A stretch of 8,989 nucleotides of DNA from NCBI GenBank assembly GCA_019348575.1, contig JAHWJE010000036.1:1-8989 (forward strand), given 5' to 3'. Below the pieces are notes generated by a model that worked only from the letters and a program-made list of their open reading frames with translations, was not told the origin of the DNA and did no database searches. Source of the DNA: Actinomycetota bacterium. Lineage in GTDB: Bacteria; Actinomycetota; Thermoleophilia; Solirubrobacterales; Solirubrobacteraceae. The first letter of the stretch is position 1. Each line of letters starts with the position of its first letter. The position numbers were made by a program, and so were the translations under genes. Below, one piece after another: positions 1 through 6,464 of this stretch.

Positions 1-936
1 GAACTCGGCATCACGCTGCGGCGCGTCCCGGTCGACGACACGGCGAGCGCAGTCCAGCGTGTCGCCGCCGAGATGCGGGCGGGCCGCGACGAGGGCGGGG
101 CGGTCGACCTGATCTGGATCAACGGCGAGAACTTCGCGCAGGGCAAGCGCGACGGGCTGTGGCTGCGCGACTGGGCGCCGCAGCTTCCCAACGCGCGGCT
201 GCTCGAGGACGACGACCCGACGCTGACCCGCGACTTCGGCGTACCGGTCGACGGCCAGGAGTCGCCCTGGAGCCGGGCCGCGCTGGTGTTCGCCTACGAC
301 CGCGAACGCACGCCGCGGCCGCCGCGCGACCTCGACGCGCTGCTGGAGTACGCGCGCGCGCATCCCGGCCGGATCACGTACCCGGCGCCGCCCGACTTCA
401 CGGGCTCGGCGTTCGTGCGCTTCGTCGTGCAGACGCTGGGCGAGGACCGCGCCTTCGAGTATCTGCGCGAGCTCGAGCCGCTGCTGTGGCGTGGCGGGCG
501 CACGCACCCGAAGTCCGAGGCCGAGCTCAACCGGCTCTTCGGAAACGGGCAGGTCGACCTCGCGATGAGCTACGACCCCGGGTTCGTGGCGAACGCCGTC
601 CGCCAGGGCACGATGCCGCGCAGCGCCCGCCCGCTCGTGCTCGAGGGGCGCACGCTTCAGAATGTCAGCTTCGTGACGATTCCCGCCAACGCCGCCAACC
701 GCGCCGGCGCGCTCGTGGTCGCGAACCTGCTGCTCGACCCGGTCCTCCAGGCCAAGAAGGCCGATCCGCGCGTGATCGGCCTGCCCAGCGTCCTTCCCGA
801 CGCCGCGCTGCCCGACGACGCGGAGGCGCCACCGTCGCCGTACGTGCTCGACGACCTCGGCACGGCGATCGCCGAGCTGCCCGCCCACCGGGTGCCCGAG
901 CTCGACCGGCGCTGGAAGCGCGAGGTGCTGCGCTGA
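1..936 (+). CDS. ynjB: ABC transporter substrate-binding protein, YnjB-like (5' end outside window)
   Basis: This is an extracytoplasmic solute receptor of an ABC importer; its ligand is unknown. The reading frame is open from base 1, so the signal peptide and N-terminal part lie upstream and 311 residues are visible; the in-frame ATG at 73 is internal. Recognisable stretches are DLIWINGENF (bases 109-138), YPAPPDFTGSAFVRF (379-423) and NGQVDLAMSYDPGF (547-588), which I associate with the YnjB family (COG4134). The C-terminal half has the alternating hydrophobic pattern of a two-lobed periplasmic-binding fold. The stop TGA shares its last base with the start of the ATPase gene, so the two are translationally coupled. 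E. coli YnjB is about 390 residues, so roughly the first fifth is missing here. Family assignment comes from remembered motifs, not an alignment; other iron/thiamine/spermidine-type binding proteins are the alternative. Confidence 0.85.
   Translation, partial: ELGITLRRVPVDDTASAVQRVAAEMRAGRDEGGAVDLIWINGENFAQGKRDGLWLRDWAPQLPNARLLEDDDPTLTRDFGVPVDGQESPWSRAALVFAYDRERTPRPPRDLDALLEYARAHPGRITYPAPPDFTGSAFVRFVVQTLGEDRAFEYLRELEPLLWRGGRTHPKSEAELNRLFGNGQVDLAMSYDPGFVANAVRQGTMPRSARPLVLEGRTLQNVSFVTIPANAANRAGALVVANLLLDPVLQAKKADPRVIGLPSVLPDAALPDDAEAPPSPYVLDDLGTAIAELPAHRVPELDRRWKREVLR
922..927 (+). promoter_or_regulatory. Shine-Dalgarno sequence of the ABC ATPase gene
   Basis: GAGGTG lies 8 bases before the ATG at 936, inside the 3' end of the binding-protein gene. 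It supports the choice of the 936 start over the long upstream extension of the same frame, which has no protein-like sequence before this point. Confidence 0.6.
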
Positions 937-1973
937 TGCTCGAGTGCCGCGGGCTGAGCGTCGCCGCCGACCAGGCGCTGATCCTGCCCGCTGTCGACCT
1001 GCGCCTGCAGCGCGGCATGCTCACCGCGCTGCTGGGACCGTCGGGCGCCGGCAAGACGACCCTGCTGCGCGCGATCGCCGGGCTGCAGTCGATCAGCGCG
1101 GGCTCGGTCTCGCTCGCGGGAGAGCCGATCGACCAGCTCCCCGCCCACCGCCGCGGCGTCGGGCTCGTCTTCCAGCAGCCGCGGTTGCTGCCCCACCTCT
1201 CCGTCGTCGAGAACATCGCCTTTCCGCTGCGGCTGAGCGGGGTGCCGCGGCGAGAGCGCGGCGCCCGCGCGCGCGGCCTGCTGGACGACGTCGGCCTCGC
1301 CGGGCTGGCGGAGCGCTCCGTGCGCGGCCTGTCGGGCGGCGAGCAGCAGCGCGTCGCGCTTGCCCGCGCGCTCTGCGCGGAGCCACGCGTCCTGCTGCTC
1401 GACGAGCCGCTCAGCGCGCTGGATCCGGCTCGCCGCGACGAGCTGCGCGGGCTGATCGCGCGCGTCCAGCGCGAGCGCAAACTCACGACGCTGCTGGTCA
1501 CGCACGACCGCAACGAGGCCGCGCAGCTCGGTGACAGCCTCGCGGTGATGCTCGAAGGGCGCATCGTCCAGCACGGACACCCGCGCGAGCTGTTCGAGCG
1601 CCCCGGCTCGCCGGTGCTGGCCCGATTCCTGGGCATGCGCAACCTCTTGCGCGGCGCGGTGCGCGACGGCCGGCTCGTGCTCGACGAGGGCGCGGTGGAT
1701 GTCGACGCGCCCGACGGTGCGGCGCTCGTCGCGATCCGGCCCGAGCACGTGCGGTTGAATTCGGGCGGTCCGCTGCGCCTGCGCGTGCACGCCAGCGTCT
1801 ACGTCGGCAGCGTCGTGCGACTCGAGCTGCACGGCACGACGGCGAGGATCGAGGCGCACGTCGATCCCGACGAGGCACCGGAGGTCGGGACGATCGTCGG
1901 CGTGGAGCTGCCGCGCGAGCGGCTCTGGCCGATCCCCGAGCGGGAGCCCGGCGAGCAGCGGGCCGCGCTGTGA
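936..1973 (+). CDS. ABC transporter ATP-binding protein with C-terminal TOBE-like domain
   Basis: This ATPase powers the importer formed with the adjacent binding protein and the two permeases at 4040-5639. It has 345 residues. All nucleotide-binding motifs are intact: Walker A GPSGAGKTT at 34-42, Q-loop Q80, signature LSGGEQ at 132-137, Walker B VLLLDE at 152-157, D-loop SALD at 160-163 and switch H190. A second domain from about residue 235 to the end carries IRPEHVRL and resembles the TOBE/regulatory domain of PotA-, FbpC- and MalK-type ATPases. E. coli YnjD, as I recall, is only about 217 residues and lacks this, so the subunit is either an extended YnjD or a replacement from another family. 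The ATG overlaps the previous TGA by one base, and a GAGGTG precedes it. The end overlaps the oxidoreductase start by four bases. The ATPase role is certain; the substrate is unknown. Confidence 0.93.
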   Translation: MLECRGLSVAADQALILPAVDLRLQRGMLTALLGPSGAGKTTLLRAIAGLQSISAGSVSLAGEPIDQLPAHRRGVGLVFQQPRLLPHLSVVENIAFPLRLSGVPRRERGARARGLLDDVGLAGLAERSVRGLSGGEQQRVALARALCAEPRVLLLDEPLSALDPARRDELRGLIARVQRERKLTTLLVTHDRNEAAQLGDSLAVMLEGRIVQHGHPRELFERPGSPVLARFLGMRNLLRGAVRDGRLVLDEGAVDVDAPDGAALVAIRPEHVRLNSGGPLRLRVHASVYVGSVVRLELHGTTARIEAHVDPDEAPEVGTIVGVELPRERLWPIPEREPGEQRAAL

Positions 1974-3403
1974 CGCAGCTCGACCTCGTCGTGATCGGCG
2001 GCGGCACGGCGGGCCTGGTGGCGGCGATCGGCGCGGCGTCGATCGGCGCGCGGGTGGCGCTCGTCGAACGCGAGCGCACCGGCGGCGAGTGCCTGTGGAC
2101 CGGCTGCGTGCCCAGCAAGAGCCTGCTCGCCGCGGCCCAGCTCGCGCACCGGATGCGTCGCGCCGCTGACGTCGGGCTCGCGCCCGTCGATCCCGAGATC
2201 GACTTCGCCGCCGTCAAGCGCCACGTCGAGCGCGCGCAGGCTGCGATCGCGCCCCACGACTCGCCTGAGCGGCTGCGCGGGCTGGGCATCGACATGGTCC
2301 AGGCGAGCGCGGCGTTCACCGCGCCGCGCCGCATTCGTGCCGCTGCGCGCGAGTTGCGCGCACGGCGCGTGCTGATCGCGACCGGCTCGGAGCCCGTCCT
2401 TCCGCCGATCGCGGGCCTCGACGCGGTGGCCGCGTTGACCACCGACACGATCTGGGAGATCGACGAGCTGCCCGCGCGCCTCGCCGTGCTCGGCGGCGGG
2501 CCGATCGGCTGCGAGCTCGCGCAGGCGTTCGCGCGGCTCGGCAGTCGCGTGACGATCGTCGAGCGCGAGCCGCAGCTTCTGGGCCGCGAGGAGCCCGAGA
2601 CGAGCGAGCTGCTCGCGCGACGGCTGCGCGCGGAGGGCATCGACCTGCGCCTCGGCTGGAGCGCGATCCGGGCCGCCCCCGGCGAGCTCGAGATCGAGTG
2701 CGACGGCGAGCAGGTCGCCGTGGCGTTCGACCGCGTGCTCGTCGCGACGGGCCGGCGACCGCGGACCGAGGACCTCGACCTCGCGGCCGCCGGTGTTCAG
2801 CTCAACGCCGCCGGCGCCGTTCGCACCGACGAGCGGCTGCGAACGAGCGCGGCGGGCATCTTCGCTGCCGGTGACGTCACGGGCGCGCCGCCGTTCACGC
2901 ATCTCGCCGCCCACCACGCCCGCATCGTGGTGACGAACGCCCTGCTTCACACCCGCCGCCGCGTCGAGCAGCAGGCGGTTCCACGCGTGACGTACACCGA
3001 TCCCGAGGTGGCGGCGGTGGGACTCGGCGAGCGCGAGGCGCGCGAGCGCCACGGGCACCGCGCCACCGTCGCGCGCTTCGACTACGCGCAGCTGGACCGC
3101 GCGATCACCGACGGCGTCGCGGACGGATTCGTCAAGCTGATCGGCGACCGCCGGGGACGGCTCGTCGGTGCGACGATCGCGGCACCGGGCGCCGGGGACG
3201 CGATCGCCGAGCTCACGTCGGCGCTGCGCCGCGAGGCGCGGATCGACGAGATCTCACAGACGATCCACGCCTACCCGACGCTCGCCGAAGGGCCGGCCCG
3301 AGCCGCCGACGAGCACTTGCGCGCGAAGTACTTCAACGACCGCGTGCGTCGTGTCGCGCGCCCCGTGCTCACGATCCTGCGCGCGTTGGAGCGCCCTCGC
3401 TGA
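1970..3403 (+). CDS. FAD/NAD-dependent pyridine nucleotide-disulfide oxidoreductase (Lpd/MerA-like)
   Basis: This is a 477-residue cytoplasmic flavoenzyme of the dihydrolipoamide dehydrogenase/mercuric reductase/glutathione reductase family. Domains in order are an FAD-binding dinucleotide fold (VIGGGTAG, 8-15), the redox-active disulfide in GGECLWTGCVPSK (C41, C46), a second dinucleotide fold (GGGPIG, 175-180) with acidic E198 ending its second strand, the FAD motif FAAGDVTG, and a dimerisation domain ending with IHAYPTLAE (432-440). E198 suggests NADH rather than NADPH. The residue matching the catalytic His of Lpd (IHAHPTLHE in E. coli, from memory) is Y435, while the partner Glu E440 is kept. 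It is not a true MerA: no N-terminal metal-binding domain and no C-terminal Cys pair are present. GTG start in a GTGA overlap with the ATPase gene implies coupling to the transporter. The 3' end overlaps the convergent phosphatidyltransferase gene by 35 bases. The true electron acceptor is unknown. Confidence 0.92.
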   Translation: MTQLDLVVIGGGTAGLVAAIGAASIGARVALVERERTGGECLWTGCVPSKSLLAAAQLAHRMRRAADVGLAPVDPEIDFAAVKRHVERAQAAIAPHDSPERLRGLGIDMVQASAAFTAPRRIRAAARELRARRVLIATGSEPVLPPIAGLDAVAALTTDTIWEIDELPARLAVLGGGPIGCELAQAFARLGSRVTIVEREPQLLGREEPETSELLARRLRAEGIDLRLGWSAIRAAPGELEIECDGEQVAVAFDRVLVATGRRPRTEDLDLAAAGVQLNAAGAVRTDERLRTSAAGIFAAGDVTGAPPFTHLAAHHARIVVTNALLHTRRRVEQQAVPRVTYTDPEVAAVGLGEREARERHGHRATVARFDYAQLDRAITDGVADGFVKLIGDRRGRLVGATIAAPGAGDAIAELTSALRREARIDEISQTIHAYPTLAEGPARAADEHLRAKYFNDRVRRVARPVLTILRALERPR

Positions 3404-4007
3404 CGTGCGGGTCGGTGAGCGAGCGCAGCGCGAACACGACGCGCTGAAGCGCGGTGATCGCGACGACCGCGGCGAAGCCCCAGGCGATCGTCTCGGCGGA
3501 TCCCGGCAGCAGGCAGAACAGGACGTAGGCGATGATCGTCTCCGTTCCCTCGGCGAGCCCGCCGACGAACTGCAGCGAGCGCGGGTCGCCGCTGCGCAGC
3601 GCGCGTCGCTCGGCGAGCGAGGACCACGCGAGGAACGCCGTTCCGGACACGTAGTACGCCACGAGCAGCGCCACGCACGCCAGGCGCGCGTCGGGCTCCG
3701 CGATCGCGACGCCGAGCACGAACCCGCCGTAGACCGTGAAGTCCGCCGCGATGTCGAGGAACCCGCCGCGGTCGCTCGTGCCGCGCAGGCGGGCCAGCGG
3801 ACCGTCCAGGCCGTCGAGGGCGCGGTTGCCGAGCCACAGCGCGAGCGCGAGCGGCCACGCGGCGAACGCGGCCGCCACGCAGGCGCCGAGCCCGACGACG
3901 AAGCCCGCCACGGTGACGGCGGTGGGCGAGATCCCGGCGCTGTCCAGTCGCCGCGCGGAGGACTCGACGGCGGGCGCGACCAGCCGGCGCGTGTGCGCGT
4001 CGAGCAT
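3369..4007 (-). CDS. ynjF: CDP-alcohol phosphatidyltransferase family protein, YnjF-like
   Basis: This integral membrane enzyme would move a phosphatidyl (or similar phosphoalcohol) group from a CDP-linked donor to an alcohol. It has 212 residues, close to the roughly 206 I recall for E. coli YnjF. The family signature is complete: D65, D68-G69, A72-R73, G81, D85 and D89, arranged DxxDGxxAR-x7-GxxxDxxxD, which binds the divalent metals and the CDP-alcohol. Hydrophobic segments are near 31-60 and 92-115, with two or three more in the C-terminal half. ATG at 4007 was chosen because upstream sequence in this frame is arginine/alanine-rich and not protein-like; no good Shine-Dalgarno is visible. 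The gene is antisense within the transporter cluster. It converges with and overlaps the oxidoreductase gene by 35 bases, and diverges from the first permease across 32 bases. The acceptor alcohol cannot be told from sequence. Confidence 0.88.
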   Translation of the reverse strand: MLDAHTRRLVAPAVESSARRLDSAGISPTAVTVAGFVVGLGACVAAAFAAWPLALALWLGNRALDGLDGPLARLRGTSDRGGFLDIAADFTVYGGFVLGVAIAEPDARLACVALLVAYYVSGTAFLAWSSLAERRALRSGDPRSLQFVGGLAEGTETIIAYVLFCLLPGSAETIAWGFAAVVAITALQRVVFALRSLTDPHVSEGAPTRAGS

Positions 4008-4024
4008 GGGGCCGATGATCGCAC

Positions 4025-4036
4025 CCCGCGTGCGGG
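4025..4036. repeat. Short inverted repeat in the 32-base divergent spacer
   Basis: CCCGC and GCGGG arms surround a GT centre, filling over a third of the gap between the phosphatidyltransferase start (4007) and the permease start (4040). It could be an operator or a small hairpin, but arms of five G/C bases are common by chance in DNA this GC-rich. Confidence 0.3.
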
Positions 4037-4039
4037 CCG

Positions 4040-4876
4040 GTGGCGCTCGTGACCGGCCCCACGCTGCGTCCGCGCGCTCGCGGGGCGCTGCCCGCGATCG
4101 CAGCGCTCGGCATGCTGTTCGGGGGCGCGCTCGCCGGGGCGGCATGGCGCAGCCTGCAACCGCAGTCGCTCGTGCGCGACAGCGCGCCGCAGCTGGACGC
4201 ATGGCGAGCGCTGCTGCACGACGGCGCCTTCTGGGAGTCGCTGCGCTTCACGATCCAGTACACGACGCTGGCAACCGCGATCTCCGCCGCGACCGCGCTC
4301 GTCCTCGCCGCCGCCCTTCGCCGAGCGACCCGCGGCGCCACGCTGCTGGCGGCCGCGCCCCTGCCTGCGCCGCACCTGGTCGTCGCGACCGTCGCCGTCA
4401 TCTGGCTGGCACCGGGCGGGCTCGCCGACCGCATCCTCGGGCTCGTGGCGCTCGACGTGATCGGCGACCGCGCGGGGATCGGCATCGTGCTCGTCTACGT
4501 CTACAAGGAGGTGCCGTTCCTGACGCTGCTCGTGCTCGCGGCATGGACGCCCGGGGTGAGCGAGCGCGAGGAGGCCGCGGCGGTCGTCGGCGCGGGCCCC
4601 GTCGCACGCCTGCGCCACGTCGTCTGGCCCTCGGTGCGCGCCGCCCTGACGATCGGCTCGCTCGTCGTCGCCGCCTTCCTCCTGGGCGCACTCGAGGTGC
4701 CGCTCGTCGTCGGGCCGTCCACCCCCACCGCGCTGGCGCAGTACGCGCTCGAGGCCACGCGCACCGTCGAGCCGATCGGTCAGGCCAGGGCTGCGGCCGC
4801 CCTGCTCGTCGGTGCCGGTCTGGCGACGCTCGTCGCCCTCGCGCTCGGTCGCCTCCTGGGACGCGCCGATGCGTGA
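4040..4876 (+). CDS. ABC transporter permease, first subunit (YnjC N-half-like)
   Basis: This is an inner-membrane permease of a binding-protein-dependent ABC importer, 278 residues with about six hydrophobic segments: near 17-36, 71-93, 102-124, 146-169, then two in the last 80 residues. The cytoplasmic EAA loop that docks with the ATPase is present: E178-A179-A180, G184, then V194-x-W196-P197, matching EAAxxxG(x9)IxLP with one conservative and one non-conservative change. The GTG start at 4040 is the best available, since an in-frame stop lies at 4016-4018. A weak purine run precedes it. It overlaps the second permease by eight bases. E. coli YnjC is, as I recall, a single double-length protein of about 510 residues; here the two halves are separate genes. 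With no other ATPase or binding protein nearby, it most likely works with those at 1-1973. Confidence 0.9.
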   Translation: MALVTGPTLRPRARGALPAIAALGMLFGGALAGAAWRSLQPQSLVRDSAPQLDAWRALLHDGAFWESLRFTIQYTTLATAISAATALVLAAALRRATRGATLLAAAPLPAPHLVVATVAVIWLAPGGLADRILGLVALDVIGDRAGIGIVLVYVYKEVPFLTLLVLAAWTPGVSEREEAAAVVGAGPVARLRHVVWPSVRAALTIGSLVVAAFLLGALEVPLVVGPSTPTALAQYALEATRTVEPIGQARAAAALLVGAGLATLVALALGRLLGRADA

Positions 4877-5639
4877 GCGCCGCCGCGCGCAGCTCCTGCT
4901 CGTCGGAGCGCTCGCGGTCGCGGCCGCGCTGCCGCTCCTCACGCTGCTCGTCCGCGCGCTCGCCGACGTCTGGCGGGCCCCGGCCGTGCTGCCCCAGGAA
5001 CTCGGCCTGCGCGGCGTGCGGTACGTGCTGTCGGGCGGGGCGGGCGTGCCCGAGGCCGTTCTCAACGGCGCGCTGATCGCGCTGCTGGCGACCGCCGGCG
5101 CGCTCGTCCTGGGCTGGCCGGCGGCTCGCGCGCTGGCGGCAGCCCCCCGCCGCGTGCGCCACGTGCTCGTGGTCGCCATCGCGATGCCGCTGCTCGTCCC
5201 GCAGTACGCGATCGGCGCGGGGCTGGCCGAGTGGTTCATCCGCCTCGGCATCGCCGACACGCTGCTCGCCGTCGCCGTCGCGCACCTGATCTACACCCTG
5301 CCCTACGTCGTCGTCGTGCTCGCCGGGGCGTTCAGCCGGGAGCTGATCGAGCTCGAGGAGGCCGCCGCGACGGTCGGCGCCGGACCGCTTCAGCGCCTCG
5401 CGCTCGTCAGCCTGCCCGCGAGCCGCATCGCGCTCGCGACCGCCGCCGTGATGGCGCTGATCGTGTCGTGGAGCCAGTACGGGACGACGCTGGCGATCGG
5501 CGGCGAGACGACGACGCTTGCGGTGATGCTCGTCCCCTTCGCGCAGAGCGACCCGCAGATCGCCGCGACGCTCGCCATCCTGTTCCTCGCGCCCACGCTG
5601 ATCGCGCTCGCCGCCGTCGCGCGAACGCTGCGGATCTGA
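4869..5639 (+). CDS. ABC transporter permease, second subunit (YnjC C-half-like)
   Basis: This is the second membrane subunit of the same ABC importer, 256 residues. It has about six membrane segments (roughly 8-31, 66-91, 97-119, 133-155, 184-205, 228-250). Its EAA loop fits the consensus exactly: E164-A165-A166, G170, V180-x-L182-P183. The ATG at 4869 overlaps the first permease stop by eight bases, and TGGGA lies a few bases upstream, so the two are probably translated in a coupled way at equal amounts and form a heterodimer. The frame is open further upstream, to 4812, but that stretch is arginine/serine-rich and lies inside the first permease gene. A 59-base gap separates it from the VTT-domain gene, with no clear terminator, so that gene may belong to the same transcript. 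Confidence 0.92.
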   Translation: MRERRRAQLLLVGALAVAAALPLLTLLVRALADVWRAPAVLPQELGLRGVRYVLSGGAGVPEAVLNGALIALLATAGALVLGWPAARALAAAPRRVRHVLVVAIAMPLLVPQYAIGAGLAEWFIRLGIADTLLAVAVAHLIYTLPYVVVVLAGAFSRELIELEEAAATVGAGPLQRLALVSLPASRIALATAAVMALIVSWSQYGTTLAIGGETTTLAVMLVPFAQSDPQIAATLAILFLAPTLIALAAVARTLRI

Positions 5640-5698
5640 CCGGACCGCAGCGTGCTCGCCCGCAAGCAGCCCGTTCTGAGCACCAGCTTCCTGTCGGG

Positions 5699-6427
5699 AT
5701 GACTCCCGCCGACGCCGGGGACGGCCGCTTCACCACGCTGCTCGTGCGGCTCGGCCGATCGCCGCGCGCGCGACTGGCGATCCTCGCGGTGGCGCTCGTC
5801 GGCGGGGCGATCGCGGCGATCGCCCTGGGCGGGCCCAGCAAGGACGCGATCACGGACGCCGTCGGCTCGACAGGCGTCGCCGGTCCGCTGGTCTTCATCG
5901 CGCTCTACGTCGCGCTGACCGTGCTGCTCGTGCCGGGAACGCTGCTGACGGCGGCCGGTGGGATCCTCTTCGGCGTCGCGCTCGGGACCGCCCTCAGCCT
6001 CGTCAGCGCGACGCTGGCGGCGACGATCTGCTTTCTGATCGGCCGGCGGCTGGGTCGCGAGCACGTCGAGCAGATCGCGGGCAAGCGCGTGGCGCGGCTC
6101 GACGAGTGGATCGCCCGCAACGGGTTCGCAGCAGTCCTGTATGTGCGTCTGATACCGCTCGTGCCGTTCAACGCGCTGAACTACGTCGCCGGTGTCAGCG
6201 CCGTCGATCTGCGCAGCTACGTCGCGGCCACCGCGGTCGGGATCATCCCCGGGACGTTCGCCTACACGGCGCTGGGCGGCTCATTCGACGAACCGACGTC
6301 CCCTGAGTTCCTGGCCGCGGTCGCGCTGATCGTCGTGCTGGCCGTGGCCGCGCCGCTCGTGCAGCGCGTCGCGCGCCGGCGGGGGCTCGTCCCGGGCGAC
6401 GACGACGGCGACGAGCGCGACGCATAG
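5699..6427 (+). CDS. TVP38/TMEM64 family (VTT/SNARE-associated domain) membrane protein
   Basis: This is a 242-residue integral membrane protein of the DedA/TVP38 superfamily, whose better studied members (bacterial DedA proteins, eukaryotic TMEM41B and VMP1) move lipids between membrane leaflets. A first membrane segment lies near 26-44. The VTT core follows: VPGTLLTAAGGILFG (78-92), the half-helix motif around YVRLIPLVPFNALNYVAG (148-165) and IIPGTFAYTALGG (about 185-197), then a last membrane helix and an acidic tail. E. coli YdjX and YdjZ are members and, from memory, lie beside ynjABCDEF, which makes the placement next to YnjB-, YnjC- and YnjF-like genes meaningful. ATG at 5699 is the first good start after the permease stop; the Shine-Dalgarno is poor. 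Assignment to the family is firm. The transported lipid or ion is unknown. Confidence 0.9.
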   Translation: MTPADAGDGRFTTLLVRLGRSPRARLAILAVALVGGAIAAIALGGPSKDAITDAVGSTGVAGPLVFIALYVALTVLLVPGTLLTAAGGILFGVALGTALSLVSATLAATICFLIGRRLGREHVEQIAGKRVARLDEWIARNGFAAVLYVRLIPLVPFNALNYVAGVSAVDLRSYVAATAVGIIPGTFAYTALGGSFDEPTSPEFLAAVALIVVLAVAAPLVQRVARRRGLVPGDDDGDERDA

Positions 6428-6435
6428 GGGGTCGA

Positions 6436-6452
6436 CCGGCGGGGTCAGCCGG
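6436..6452. terminator. Possible weak bidirectional hairpin between convergent genes
   Basis: CCGGC (6436-6440) can pair with GCCGG (6448-6452) around a 7-base loop in the 37-base gap between the VTT gene and the antiporter gene, where a shared terminator is expected. No T-run follows on either strand, so intrinsic termination is doubtful; Rho could act here instead. Confidence 0.22.
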
Positions 6453-6464
6453 CGCAGACGGCGA

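Noticed and set aside
159..935. N-terminal extension of the ATPase frame
   Set aside because: Arg/Ala-rich and overlapping the binding-protein gene; the true start at 936 has a Shine-Dalgarno and the family's normal N terminus.
657..1859. 400-codon minus-strand open frame opposite the ABC ATPase
   Set aside because: Antisense shadow of the ATPase and binding protein; no recognisable domain.
1799..3058. 419-codon minus-strand open frame opposite the oxidoreductase gene
   Set aside because: Low-complexity His/Arg/Ala sequence with no motif, antisense to a gene with intact catalytic motifs.
1970..3403. Mercuric reductase (merA) identity
   Set aside because: No heavy-metal-associated N-terminal domain, no C-terminal vicinal Cys pair, and no mer genes nearby.
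3254..5260. 668-codon open frame on the minus strand
   Set aside because: It runs through two permeases with clear motifs; the sequence is Arg/Ala/Ser-rich without any family motif. The absence of stops is a GC effect.
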